DNA of 64,000 nt, from contig JAFLSY010000001.1 in the NCBI GenBank assembly GCA_022510745.1, forward strand, positions 235,042 to 299,041. The letters run 5' to 3'. Under the pieces are notes generated by a model, which searched no databases, was not told the DNA's origin, and was given only the letters and a program-made list of their open reading frames with translations. This document shows, piece after piece, positions 45,745 to 55,046 of this stretch. The stretch's first letter is position 1. The number at the start of each line of letters is the position of its first letter. Origin of the DNA: Lachnospiraceae bacterium (GTDB taxonomy: Bacteria > Bacillota > Clostridia > Lachnospirales > Lachnospiraceae). A program made the translations under genes and the position numbers.

Positions 45745-46452
45745 TTGGAAGCTCTGCTTAGGCAGATTCAGAAATATGTTTCGGGCAAGACTGTCTATAT
45801 TCCGGCGCGCGAGGAAAAACAGTCTTGGGGAGAGACTTCCGGTTATAAGAGATATATCTATGAACGTAACTGTGAAATAAAAGCCAAGTTCAAAACAGGT
45901 GCCGGCATTGAAACTCTGGCAGAAGAATATTTTCTATCTCCTGAATCAATCAAAAGAATCGTTTATGCAAAAAAGGAGGTTATTATGCCAAAATATCAAT
46001 GTTCTCTTTCCTCAGCAATGGATTTTGCAAAATGCGGAAAAGTAGAGGAATGGATTCATCAATATCTGTTGTCGGATGGACATAATAAGGAGTTTTCGGA
46101 TGGGTTAAAGTTATTTGACAGATTTTTTATTGGACCGATCCAAATGCCTTTACAGCTTTTTATGCGTTGTTGTGGTCCGGAGGATGGTATGAAATATCAC
46201 ATTCCCGAAAACTGGTTTGAAAAGCATGTTGCAGAACTAAAAGATGTTCTTACACAACAGAAGGATATGCCGCCGCTTATTGTACATTATGTTGATGGCG
46301 GATTCGAGTTGAATGATGGAAACCATAGACTGGAGGCCTATTCAAGGCTTGGCATTGCGGAGTACTATGTGATAGTGTGGATTACAGAAAAAGAAGAACT
46401 GGAGGATTTCAATGAAAAGTATTCTATATATTTAAATGGGGTAAAGGAGTAA
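45745..46452 (+). CDS. CD3324-like N-terminal domain joined to a ParB-like domain
   Basis: A 235-residue frame with a TTG start. Residues 1-75 (LLRQIQKYVSGKTVYIP, AGIETLAEEYFLSPESIKRI) match the small CD3324-type helix-turn-helix proteins. The rest has a ParB/sulfiredoxin-like core: PPLIVHYVDGGFELNDGNHR then LEAYSRLGIAEYY. In-frame codons upstream read KYVKI, as CD3324 proteins begin with MKYVK, but the expected ATG is AGA at 45727-45729. So the true start may have been lost, or TTG 45745 used. The gene has no clear ribosome binding site, and the antitoxin promoter lies directly upstream, facing away. Confidence 0.65.
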   Translation: MEALLRQIQKYVSGKTVYIPAREEKQSWGETSGYKRYIYERNCEIKAKFKTGAGIETLAEEYFLSPESIKRIVYAKKEVIMPKYQCSLSSAMDFAKCGKVEEWIHQYLLSDGHNKEFSDGLKLFDRFFIGPIQMPLQLFMRCCGPEDGMKYHIPENWFEKHVAELKDVLTQQKDMPPLIVHYVDGGFELNDGNHRLEAYSRLGIAEYYVIVWITEKEELEDFNEKYSIYLNGVKE

Positions 46453-46484
46453 ATGACATATAATTATGGATTTTTGAGGTTTGG

Positions 46485-46518
46485 AAAGGCTTGCCGGGTG
46501 ACTGGTGTGCCTTTTTTT
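46485..46518 (+). terminator. Likely terminator
   Basis: AAAGGC and GCCTTT arms with an inner CC/GG pairing and a run of seven T, 33 bases after the preceding stop. Confidence 0.6.
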
Positions 46519-46540
46519 AGTAGATTTGGGATAGATTTGA

Positions 46541-46569
46541 TTGTTTTATATAATATATTATGATATAAT
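46541..46569 (+). promoter_or_regulatory. Promoter of the sensor diguanylate cyclase
   Basis: TTGTTT at 46541-46546, 17 bp, TATAAT at 46564-46569, about 60 bases before the GTG start. Confidence 0.65.
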
Positions 46570-46628
46570 TTATGTGATTTTAATATAGGGTAGTATTACG
46601 AACTATTGGTAAAGAGGAGAACTATAGG

Positions 46629-48563
46629 GTGAAGATAGCGGTTTTAATAGGCGGGACAGGGTTCTATAATCAAAGACGGTTCATAAACGGTGTTTTGGAT
46701 GCTGCACAGGCGGATGGAACGGATGTGTACATTTTTACCTGCGACGCATGGGGGTACGGAACGCGTTATAAGTATGAGAAAGGTGAATATAATATTTATA
46801 ACCTGCCTGACTTTAAGCAGTATGACGGCATCATTATAGATACGGTTACAATACATGACTTGGAAACGGTAGATAATCTTACCAGGAGGATTGCGGAGAG
46901 CGGTGTCCCCTGTGTTTCACTGAATGATAAGTTTGCAGGCGCTATCAACGTAACTGTGGAAAACAGTGGGGGGACGCGCGCAATTGCGGAACATCTGATC
47001 AATGAGCACAATGTCGGAAGTATTTATTATATAGCAGGTCCGCTTGACAATGCTGATGCACAGGAGCGGTTGGAAGTTTACAAATCTGTCATGCACAAGC
47101 ATAAGCTCCACTGGCAGGAGGATTATATTTACTACGGCGATTACACTTACCGGGACGGAGTTAGGGCAGTGGACCACTTCCTGAAAATGGACAGACCGCT
47201 TCCCGAAGCCATTATGGCCGCCAATGACCGCATGGCTCTTGGAGCAATCCGGAGGCTGTCCGATAAAGGTTTCCATGTGCCGGACGATGTCATCGTGACA
47301 GGATATGATGACACTGATATGGCTATGCTCAGTAATCCTCGAGTGACTTCTGTCAAAAAAGGTATGTATCCGGCTGCGGAAATGGCCTATCAGAAACTAA
47401 AACAGGCTTGGCAGAAGGAGCCTGTAGAGGACGGAACTATCTATGCAGAACCTGTTTTCTCCGAATCCTGCGGATGTGCAAGACGCAATTATTTTTCGCA
47501 TGCACAGGTTCAGGAGCTGTATGTTAACAGACAGATAGAGCTTGATTACAGCCAGATGCTTTTGAAAAATTCGTCCGCGGAATTTACAGGCTTGGAGCGT
47601 TTTCGTGATTTGATGGTCACGCTGCGAAAATATATCAGGTTGATTAATCCGGAATATTTCTATCTCTGTATAAACGGGCATATACAGGCTTATATAAATG
47701 AACTGGACCGGATAGAAGCCGGATACAACTGGGAACGGGATACAAGTACATATTTAGATGAGGTTACGGTGCCTTTAGCCTATGAAAGAGGTAAAATCAC
47801 CCAGTATGAAGCCTTTGATAAAAATTTGCTGCTGCCGCCTGATCGTGAGAAATCTGCCGGTTCACATTATTATGTGGTTTTACCGCTGCATTATGAAGAT
47901 TTTTGTTTCGGTTACTGTGTAACCGGCAATTATAGACCTGTATTGGAGAGACCTCTCTTCCAGAATTTTATTATGAATCTGTGCAATGCGATGGAATATG
48001 TACGCAAACAGGAAGCCTTAAAGACAATGATGGAGAGAATGAATCAGAAGTGGCGCTATGATGAATTAACGGGCGTCTATAACAGAGCCGGCTTCAATGA
48101 TCAGATAGTGAAGGTATTGGAAAAGGCAGAGTCCCAGAATGCATCAGTTTCCATGTTCTTTATTGATATGAACGGTCTTAAGAAAGTAAATGACAATTTA
48201 GGCCATGAAGAAGGAGATACCTACATCAAGACCATGGCGAATATACTGGTAGAAAACGGGCCTTCCGACTGTCTGGTATGCAGATATGGCGGCGATGAAT
48301 TTATAGTATTGGCAATAGGTATGACGGAGGTCGAAACACAGGGATTCAAGAAGAAAGTTCAGGCAGCAATGGCTGAATATAACGAAGCACATTCCAATGA
48401 ATGGGCGTTGGATGCGAGTATTGGTTGTTGCTTTGAACAAAGTGCAGTTGATGTGGATCGGTACCAAATGGTTGAGTTGGCGGATCAGGATATGTACAGG
48501 AACAAGAGGGGAAAGAAGACAGCCAACAGTGATGAAACAGACATAGCATTACAAATAGGATAA
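46629..48563 (+). CDS. Diguanylate cyclase with LacI-type sugar-binding sensor
   Basis: A 644-residue cytoplasmic protein. Residues 1-280 have the periplasmic-binding-protein fold of LacI/GalR regulators (GLDAAQ-like start, HLINEHNVGSIYYIAGP, AIMAANDRMALGAIRRL, DDVIVTGYDDTDMAML) but lack the DNA-binding helix-turn-helix. A helical/GAF-like middle follows. The C-terminal GGDEF domain (about 465-630) has DELTGVYNRAGF and GGDEF at 554-558. It should make c-di-GMP in response to a small ligand, perhaps a sugar. GTG start with GAGGAG upstream. It is convergent with an HD-GYP gene that would break c-di-GMP down. Confidence 0.9.
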   Translation: MKIAVLIGGTGFYNQRRFINGVLDAAQADGTDVYIFTCDAWGYGTRYKYEKGEYNIYNLPDFKQYDGIIIDTVTIHDLETVDNLTRRIAESGVPCVSLNDKFAGAINVTVENSGGTRAIAEHLINEHNVGSIYYIAGPLDNADAQERLEVYKSVMHKHKLHWQEDYIYYGDYTYRDGVRAVDHFLKMDRPLPEAIMAANDRMALGAIRRLSDKGFHVPDDVIVTGYDDTDMAMLSNPRVTSVKKGMYPAAEMAYQKLKQAWQKEPVEDGTIYAEPVFSESCGCARRNYFSHAQVQELYVNRQIELDYSQMLLKNSSAEFTGLERFRDLMVTLRKYIRLINPEYFYLCINGHIQAYINELDRIEAGYNWERDTSTYLDEVTVPLAYERGKITQYEAFDKNLLLPPDREKSAGSHYYVVLPLHYEDFCFGYCVTGNYRPVLERPLFQNFIMNLCNAMEYVRKQEALKTMMERMNQKWRYDELTGVYNRAGFNDQIVKVLEKAESQNASVSMFFIDMNGLKKVNDNLGHEEGDTYIKTMANILVENGPSDCLVCRYGGDEFIVLAIGMTEVETQGFKKKVQAAMAEYNEAHSNEWALDASIGCCFEQSAVDVDRYQMVELADQDMYRNKRGKKTANSDETDIALQIG

Positions 48564-48582
48564 TGTATTTGCAGCATAGACG

Positions 48583-48622
48583 AGCGCACGGTTTTCTTCA
48601 GTTGAAAACCGTGCGCTTTATG
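48583..48622. terminator. Bidirectional terminator between c-di-GMP genes
   Basis: Perfect 14-bp stem AGCGCACGGTTTTC/GAAAACCGTGCGCT with a 7-base loop. It serves the GGDEF gene on the plus strand and possibly the HD-GYP gene on the minus strand. Confidence 0.85.
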
Positions 48623-48642
48623 TTGAAATGATTCTATGTACC

Positions 48643-49911
48643 TTACTTAACATTGTCGGGTGCGCAAGAGGGATTAGCCATAACAGCAGCTATATCCCGC
48701 ACAATAGTTGCGTCAATTTCACCTTTGTCAACCATATCCTGCATAATGGCGATTGCCTTCTCGTGGGGCATACCGTCCTTGTAGGGTCTTTTTTCCGTCA
48801 GTGCCTGATAGATGTCAATACATGCCATCAGACGTTCTTCAAAGCTGAGTTCTTCGGCGGTAAGTCCTCTCGGATAGCCTGTTCCGTTCAGCTTTTCGTG
48901 ATGGTTGGATGCCCACTTTACGACATCCGGGATTCCTTTTACGAGCCTTAATACATAACGGGTTGCGGAAGCATGGTCCTTCATCGTGGTAAACTCATCG
49001 ATAGTAAGTTTTCCCGGTTTTTCCAGAATATCATTTGATACAAGCAGTTTACCAATGTCATGCAGCGCTCCGGCGAGATAAAAGCGAGTGGCCTTTTCAC
49101 GATCAAAACCGTAGTAAATTGCCATTTGTTCGGCTTTGTCCGCTACGCCGAGAGAATGTGTCTGGGTAAATTCAGATTTGTAATCTATGATACTCGCAAA
49201 CATTCTTGCAAAATCATGTATCTCCTCAACAGAATAATCGCTCGTCACTGTACGCAGTTCCCGCTTCAGACTGGTAAACGCGCCCCTGTCCTTCAAATAT
49301 AAAATTTTATCATAAGTGACTGCCTCTTGAAAAAGCTGGACAGCCTTCTCCGAGAACATTTTACCCGACTCACTTATGACCCACTCGGAAATCTTGTTAA
49401 ACTCAGATTCTGTCAGGCTGGACAGCTTATAATGAATATCTATTTCATCCGCCAGATGCAGTATTTGTGGTTTCAATCCTGTCTCAGCCGCGGTTTTACC
49501 CATCGCACCGCTTCCGTCCGCATTTTCGTGATGATAGAGAATAATATTGTCCACATCGGTGCGGAAGGGCACCAGATGGATATTCCGCTCCCCGATTATG
49601 CAGTGGTTGCTGATACATTCAACAGACTTTGTATCGGTGGAGTCAGAAAGCCGCTTCCCCGATTCGTCTGATATATACTTAAAATCGTCCAGTTCCTCAT
49701 GGATAAACTCTGTCAGCGCATTGTCATGCAGTAAACAGCATCCGATATAATCACGCAGTTCTTCTCCGCTTATCCCTGCGTGTTCTGCCATGAACAGACA
49801 CAGGCATGCCACGCGCCTGCCATGCCCCGTCTCAAGTCCCAATAATTCATATTCAACTTTGTCCAGTGCAAAAGACAGGGAATAAATTAAATCAGTCAAA
49901 TCCAACTTCAT
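48643..49911 (-). CDS. HD-GYP domain protein, putative c-di-GMP phosphodiesterase
   Basis: A 422-residue protein. The N-terminal half is a degenerate HD-like domain (GLETGHGRRVACLCLFMAEH, CCLLHDNALTEF, HHENADGSGA). The C-terminal half is a full HD-GYP domain: HSLGVADKAEQMAIYYGF, LAGALHDIGKLLV, NHHEKLNGTGYPRGL and ACIDIYQALTEKRPYK. HD-GYP enzymes degrade c-di-GMP. I start at the ATG 49911 because of the GAGGAAC site; an extension to 49944 lacks support. Confidence 0.9.
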   Translation of the reverse strand: MKLDLTDLIYSLSFALDKVEYELLGLETGHGRRVACLCLFMAEHAGISGEELRDYIGCCLLHDNALTEFIHEELDDFKYISDESGKRLSDSTDTKSVECISNHCIIGERNIHLVPFRTDVDNIILYHHENADGSGAMGKTAAETGLKPQILHLADEIDIHYKLSSLTESEFNKISEWVISESGKMFSEKAVQLFQEAVTYDKILYLKDRGAFTSLKRELRTVTSDYSVEEIHDFARMFASIIDYKSEFTQTHSLGVADKAEQMAIYYGFDREKATRFYLAGALHDIGKLLVSNDILEKPGKLTIDEFTTMKDHASATRYVLRLVKGIPDVVKWASNHHEKLNGTGYPRGLTAEELSFEERLMACIDIYQALTEKRPYKDGMPHEKAIAIMQDMVDKGEIDATIVRDIAAVMANPSCAPDNVK

Positions 49912-50034
49912 AGGTATCCGTTCCTCCGATAGTGATCTGGCCATACATTATGATATCTACCATTATATCACATTTTTTTCTTTTTCAAAATAATATTTTG
50001 TAATGAGTAATTATGATATTTATAAGTGTTTAGT

Positions 50035-50066
50035 GAGGCCATCAGGTTGACGGATGCCCTCTTTTT
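50035..50066 (+). terminator. Orphan terminator-like hairpin upstream of the sigma gene
   Basis: GAGG-CATC/GATG-CCTC arms followed by five T, between the divergent HD-GYP and sigma-factor genes. No plus-strand gene precedes it, so it may act as a leader attenuator. The rest of 49912-50161 shows only AT-rich sequence. Confidence 0.4.
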
Positions 50067-50161
50067 ATGCAAAAGTATATGAGGTTAATTAAATAATTTA
50101 AAATAAGCCGCACATTTTGCAGGTGCTGACCGTTAAACATATTGAAAGGAGGTTTTTGTGG

Positions 50162-50620
50162 ATGGATATGGATTTAAGCGAACAATATGATAAAATATAC
50201 CGCTATTGCTATTTCAAATTGCATCATAAGGAAGCAGCAGAAGATATCACACAGGAAACCTTCCTTCGATATTTTAACAGCATCCGATATGAGGAAAAGG
50301 GGAAATCCTTGCAGTACCTTTACACAATTGCACGTAATTTGTGTATCGATGAATTCCGAAAACGACAATCAGCACCATTGCCACAGGCACAGATTGATGC
50401 AGATATAGAAGAGCGGTTGCTTACCTATTTATCTATAAAAACGGCTTTGCTTCATCTGGATAAAGAGAGTCAGGAATTATTACTTTTACGTTATGTGAAT
50501 GAAGTGCCGATTTCTGTTATCTGTAATATAATGAGAATTTCAAGGTTTGCGGTATACAGGAAAACCAATAGAGCACTAAAACAGATAAAAGAGCAGTTAG
50601 GAAAGGAGGAATTTTGGTGA
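50162..50620 (+). CDS. ECF-type sigma-70 family factor
   Basis: A 152-residue ECF sigma factor. Region 2 has YRYCYFKLHHKEAAEDITQE and TFLRYFNSI; region 4 has LDKESQELLLLRYVNEVPIS and ISRFAVYRKTNRALKQIKEQ, the recognition helix-turn-helix. The ATG at 50162 follows AAAGGAGGT. Its stop overlaps the next gene (GTGA). It probably directs the three-gene transporter operon behind it. Confidence 0.9.
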   Translation: MDMDLSEQYDKIYRYCYFKLHHKEAAEDITQETFLRYFNSIRYEEKGKSLQYLYTIARNLCIDEFRKRQSAPLPQAQIDADIEERLLTYLSIKTALLHLDKESQELLLLRYVNEVPISVICNIMRISRFAVYRKTNRALKQIKEQLGKEEFW

Positions 50621-51333
50621 ACAAAAAAATGAAGGAAGCGTTAAAGGAAGCATTCGAAGCGCCGATTCCTGCACACAAGCAAGAATTTTTAAGAGGCATT
50701 CCCCGGCAGAGAGTCAGCATTTTTACCTTTATGCTGTCACAGATGGGATATATTCGAAAACGGGTGTTGGTATTGTCACTGTGCCTTTTCGTATTGTCAT
50801 TGGCAGGTGCTTGTTTTTTGAAACTGGATATGCTGTGGATCATTTCAGCATTTATGCCATTCATTGCACTGTCTGCAGTTACAGAAAACTCCCGATCTGC
50901 AGTTTATGGAATGGATGAGTTGGAGATGTCATCCCGCTTTTCTATGAGGAGTGTTGTGCTGGCACGAATGGGAATTCTGGGAGTATTACATTTGATTCTG
51001 ATCTGCCTGTTGATACCGCTTGCCTATATCCATAGTGCGTTTACTGTTTTACAAGTAGGTGTGTATTTGTTAATGCCGTATTTGATAACGGATGTAGTAG
51101 GATTGTGGATGATAAGAAATATTCGGGGAAAAGAGGCAATGTATATTTGTGTGGGTGTGGCAGTTTGTATAAGCAGTTTACATTCTTTTTTTAGGATACT
51201 GCTGGTGAATATACTGTATAGGAACTATTTTGAATGGTTGCTTGTAATGCTGATTGTTCTTATGATTCTTTTCATTAAGGAAATGAGAACAATGGTACAG
51301 CAGACGGAGGAATTAAAATGGAACTTGTTATAG
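50617..51333 (+). CDS. Membrane protein of the sigma/ABC operon
   Basis: A 238-residue protein with a short N-terminal cytoplasmic part (KEALKEAFEAPIPAHKQEFL) and about six membrane helices. The position right after the sigma gene, and a cytoplasmic N-terminus ahead of membrane helices, suggest an anti-sigma factor, but no zinc-binding motif is seen. It could also be a transporter subunit. GTG start 50617 with AGGAGG upstream; overlaps both neighbours. Confidence 0.7.
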   Translation: MNKKMKEALKEAFEAPIPAHKQEFLRGIPRQRVSIFTFMLSQMGYIRKRVLVLSLCLFVLSLAGACFLKLDMLWIISAFMPFIALSAVTENSRSAVYGMDELEMSSRFSMRSVVLARMGILGVLHLILICLLIPLAYIHSAFTVLQVGVYLLMPYLITDVVGLWMIRNIRGKEAMYICVGVAVCISSLHSFFRILLVNILYRNYFEWLLVMLIVLMILFIKEMRTMVQQTEELKWNLL

Positions 51334-52019
51334 ATAGAATTTCAAAACAATATCAAAATAAAATTGCCGTAGACCGTATTTCTCTTAAACTGCAAAAAGG
51401 GGTGTACGGTTTATTGGGAGCAAACGGCGCAGGAAAGACAACCCTTATGCGCATGATCTGCGGAGTCCTAAAGCCAACCGGCGGAACCATTTCTTTTGAT
51501 AATATGGATGTTTCAACGGAAGACTATCGGGCAGTTTTGGGTTATCTTCCTCAGGAGTTCGGTTATTATCCTGAGTTTAGAGGTGAGGATTTTCTGTTTT
51601 ATATGGCTGCTTTGAAAGGATTGTCAAAATCACAGGCAAAACAAAAAGTTTCTGAGCTGTTAAAACTGGTTTCTCTGGAAAGTGATGGAAAAAGAAAGAT
51701 AAAAACATATTCCGGAGGAATGAAGCAGCGGCTCGGTATTGCGCAGGCTCTGTTAAATGATCCCAAACTGCTTGTTTTAGATGAACCGACAGCAGGACTT
51801 GACCCGAAAGAACGTGTGAAATTCCGAAATTTGATTGAGGAACTGGGAAAGTCAAGTATCATTCTGCTTTCCACCCATATTGTTTCCGATATTGAACATA
51901 TTGCAGATACTGTACTGATGATGAAGGATGGACAGATGATCTATCAGGGAAAATGGGAAGAAGGGAAAGAAAGCCTGGAGGATTTTTATCTCAGACAGTT
52001 TGAGGAGGAAAGTAAATGA
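51318..52019 (+). CDS. ABC transporter ATP-binding protein
   Basis: A 233-residue ABC ATPase. Walker A is GANGAGKTT, Q-loop LPQEFGYYPEF, signature YSGGMKQRLGIAQAL, Walker B LLVLDEPTAGLDP and the switch His in LLSTHIVSDIEHIA. The sequence type is that of peptide or lantibiotic export/immunity ATPases. It overlaps the membrane protein gene by 16 bases and the permease by 4. Confidence 0.95.
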   Translation: MELVIDRISKQYQNKIAVDRISLKLQKGVYGLLGANGAGKTTLMRMICGVLKPTGGTISFDNMDVSTEDYRAVLGYLPQEFGYYPEFRGEDFLFYMAALKGLSKSQAKQKVSELLKLVSLESDGKRKIKTYSGGMKQRLGIAQALLNDPKLLVLDEPTAGLDPKERVKFRNLIEELGKSSIILLSTHIVSDIEHIADTVLMMKDGQMIYQGKWEEGKESLEDFYLRQFEEESK

Positions 52020-53218
52020 AGAATTTACAGACGCTATACCGATTTGAGCTAAAGAAGATTTTTGCGAGAAAAATTGTCTGGATAACGGTGGGCATCATGC
52101 TGATTTTGACTGGATTTACAGTATATAGTCAACTCATAGGAAGTTATATTGTAAATGGAACCAAGATTCCAAAGTCCCTTGCATTTCAGAAAATCAAGGC
52201 GCAGGAGCAGGCGTTGACCGGGAGGAGTATTGATCAGCTGCTACTGGAAGAAACATGGGCGACCTATAGAATAACGTCCCCATATGCACACTACCGGGGA
52301 ATAGCGGAACATTATCTTGATGCCTTCCCCTACAGTGCCATCTATAATTTTGTGCGCACTGCCATGGATATGACTTCTGATGCAGCCATACACTGGGAAC
52401 CGGATGAGGCAGAGTTGTATTGCAAGCGGCAGGATATGTTGGAGCATCACTGGAGTAGTTTTTATTTATATGAGGGAGAAAAAGAATACTGGCGGAGACA
52501 GGAACTTTCTGTAGAGAAACCCTTTAAATATGCTTATAAAGAGGGCTGGTGGACATTGCTTTATGATCTTGAGCTGATTGGTCTCATGACTTTATTGACG
52601 ATTACCATATGTCTGTCCAATGTTTTTACGGTGGAACAGACCAGAAAGACCGATCAATTGATTTTTTGCAGCCGTTACGGAAAAGGTACACTTTACTTGG
52701 CAAAAATGCTAGTCGGTATCAGTTTTGCGGTGGGTATTTCTCTTTTATATACAATAGCTGCTGTTTTGCTGGTTTTAGTAGTTTATGGAGGGGATGGATT
52801 TTTTGCGGCTTTTCAACTCATTGATTCTAACTATTCTGCTCCGATAAGTGTCGGCCACGCTGTTTTAATCGGCTATGGTTTGCTGTTGGTCGCAGCACTT
52901 CTGACAGGTGTTTTTGTTATGGTTCTGTCGGAGATTTTAAAAAACGGCATCGGGACACTGGCAACGATCAGCGGCATCATCATTTGGGCTATGTTTGTGA
53001 GCATACCCTATCATTATCGGGTGTTATCACAGATATGGAATTACCTTCCCAGCATATTTATTTCCAGATCGGGTATTTTTGATTGTCGGCTTATTCCTTT
53101 CTTCGGAACATATCTGACAAATATACAGTTTGTTCCATTTTTATATATTGTAATAGCCGGGATTTTATCCGTGGTAGGCTATAAAATATATCAAAAGTAT
53201 CAAGTGGGGGCAAGATAG
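52016..53218 (+). CDS. ABC transporter permease
   Basis: A 400-residue membrane protein with one helix near 20-40, an external loop of about 150 residues, and five or six helices after about 180 (LELIGLMTLLTITICLSNVF; VLIGYGLLLVAALLTGVFVM). This is the ABC-2 layout. It partners the preceding ATPase and closes the sigma-controlled operon. Its substrate is not readable. Confidence 0.85.
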   Translation: MKNLQTLYRFELKKIFARKIVWITVGIMLILTGFTVYSQLIGSYIVNGTKIPKSLAFQKIKAQEQALTGRSIDQLLLEETWATYRITSPYAHYRGIAEHYLDAFPYSAIYNFVRTAMDMTSDAAIHWEPDEAELYCKRQDMLEHHWSSFYLYEGEKEYWRRQELSVEKPFKYAYKEGWWTLLYDLELIGLMTLLTITICLSNVFTVEQTRKTDQLIFCSRYGKGTLYLAKMLVGISFAVGISLLYTIAAVLLVLVVYGGDGFFAAFQLIDSNYSAPISVGHAVLIGYGLLLVAALLTGVFVMVLSEILKNGIGTLATISGIIIWAMFVSIPYHYRVLSQIWNYLPSIFISRSGIFDCRLIPFFGTYLTNIQFVPFLYIVIAGILSVVGYKIYQKYQVGAR

Positions 53219-53239
53219 GCGGCTTTGTATGGAACACCC

Positions 53240-53268
53240 TTGCAGTGTATGTAATCGTAATGTATAAT
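53240..53268 (+). promoter_or_regulatory. Sigma-A promoter of the membrane chemoreceptor
   Basis: TTGCAG at 53240-53245, 17 bp, TATAAT at 53263-53268, about 54 bases before the start codon. Confidence 0.75.
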
Positions 53269-53321
53269 ACCATACAGAACATTAGTGATAAACTGCGATT
53301 CAGAGAAAACAGGGGGTTTTT

Positions 53322-54830
53322 ATGGAAGTACAAACAGATTTTTTTGCACAAAATGATGCGAGCGTATGCGATAAACTGATCAAGATACTGGCGTGGATGA
53401 CAGCGGTCTTTCCGGTTCTGTTTTTAGCGACTGCCATAGGAGTTTTTCAGATTCCCTATGACGATCTGGCAGTACTTTCCGCTATCGGATGTGTCTGTAC
53501 GATTGGGCCCAGTGTTGCCAAGAGGGCAGGGGTACCTGTCCGGATCATGAAATATCTCAGTGTTTTGGCGATCAATCTTATTATTATGCTCTTAGGCGGT
53601 AATTGGACTATCGGAATCTATATGACTTATGGTCTGGCCATGCTGTTCAGCTGTATGTTTTTTGATAAGAAGTTCACTACCAAGATTGCCATTATCAGCT
53701 ACTTTTTCCTAGTTGCTTCCTTGTTTCTTCGTTCCAGAGAAATTCCGCAGATCGAATATGAGACAAATATGGAATGGTTCATAACCCGTACCGTGGGCTT
53801 TACGATCGAGCAGATTGTCATGAGTATTGTATTTATCAATGTTGCAGGTACGGCAAGAAAGCTTCTGGAGAAACTGCATAACACCGAGCAGGTAGCTTCC
53901 GTTGTAGAAAAATGTGAAGCGGTTTCTACGGAGCTTGTTTCGATGGTGGATGAACTGGCATCCAAGATGCGGGAGTCTATATCTGCCAATGAGACGATCA
54001 TCAGTTCCGCACAGAAAACTTCCGAGGACTGCGGCAAAAGTCTGAATCATGTAAACTCCATGCAGGAATCCGTTATTCAGATGATTCAGGAATTCGATAC
54101 GATTGACGCCGCGACAAATGAAATGCTTACGATCTCAGATGATATCGGCGGGCGTATACACGGCTACGTCAAGATCATGGATCAGGCAGTTGACAGTATG
54201 GAAGATATTGAGAAGGCAGTAAATACGACCGGTGAATCCATCAATAATCTGGAAAAGGGGATCAACGAGATTTCCGGATTTGCTGCTGAAATCTCAGGTA
54301 TTACCGGGCAGACCAATCTTCTTGCGCTCAATGCTTCCATTGAGGCTGCGAGAGCCGGTGAGCATGGACGCGGCTTTAGCGTTGTGGCAGATGAGGTTCG
54401 TATATTGGCAGAACGTTCAAAGCAGTTAAGTGATTCTATTACATCAGCAGTGTCAAAGATACTTGAAATGATAAGCGGCGTAAAGAAATCAAATGGACAT
54501 AACTTAACCTCAGTAAGTGCAGGCATCACGCAAATTTCCGATGCGCGTCGGGAAGCGGAGATGATTGGACAGTTACAGGATAGTTCCCGTGTGAAGATCG
54601 AACAGATTGCCCACAACAGCGCTCATACCAAGCAGAATGGACAAGTAGTCAGTGACATGGCTGTGCAGATGGAAGAACTTGTACAGAATTCCCAGTCGCG
54701 TGCAAATGACATCGTGGAGGAAGCAAACAATCAGGGCAGGATTACAAGCATGACCGGAGAAACCTTTGGCCGGGTAGAACATATTGCGAAGGATTTGCTG
54801 GAACTCAGCCGTCTTACGCAGGAGGCATAG
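53322..54830 (+). CDS. Methyl-accepting protein with multi-helix membrane sensor
   Basis: A 502-residue chemoreceptor-like protein. The first about 185 residues have five or six membrane helices with almost no external loops, so it probably senses a membrane or internal signal. A coiled-coil signalling domain follows, with the conserved tip near 320-370 ([20 protein letters not shown], then [17 protein letters not shown]). No HAMP domain is seen. A strong promoter and GGGGGTT-type site precede it; a terminator hairpin follows at 54902. Confidence 0.9.
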   Translation: MEVQTDFFAQNDASVCDKLIKILAWMTAVFPVLFLATAIGVFQIPYDDLAVLSAIGCVCTIGPSVAKRAGVPVRIMKYLSVLAINLIIMLLGGNWTIGIYMTYGLAMLFSCMFFDKKFTTKIAIISYFFLVASLFLRSREIPQIEYETNMEWFITRTVGFTIEQIVMSIVFINVAGTARKLLEKLHNTEQVASVVEKCEAVSTELVSMVDELASKMRESISANETIISSAQKTSEDCGKSLNHVNSMQESVIQMIQEFDTIDAATNEMLTISDDIGGRIHGYVKIMDQAVDSMEDIEKAVNTTGESINNLEKGINEISGFAAEISGITGQTNLLALNASIEAARAGEHGRGFSVVADEVRILAERSKQLSDSITSAVSKILEMISGVKKSNGHNLTSVSAGITQISDARREAEMIGQLQDSSRVKIEQIAHNSAHTKQNGQVVSDMAVQMEELVQNSQSRANDIVEEANNQGRITSMTGETFGRVEHIAKDLLELSRLTQEA

Positions 54831-54901
54831 ACTCAGCTGCTCATTGGATATGGATGTGTCATTTCAATTAAAATATTTGAAGATTCCCTTTTGATCGTCA
54901 T

Positions 54902-54944
54902 AAAAGCTTCTTCGTCTAAATCAGGACGGGAGAGGCTTTTTTCT
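54902..54944 (+). terminator. Terminator after the membrane chemoreceptor
   Basis: AAAAGCTTCTTC pairs with GGAGAGGCTTTT (two G-U pairs), with an inner GTC/GAC and a T run after the stem. Confidence 0.65.
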
Positions 54945-55046
54945 TTGTATTGTTTATAAAATTGTTTAGATATCTGCTCTATAGTAATCTATAGAAACCG
55001 CAAAAGCAGATTGCTTTTACCAAATTATGGTAGAGGAGGAACGGAT

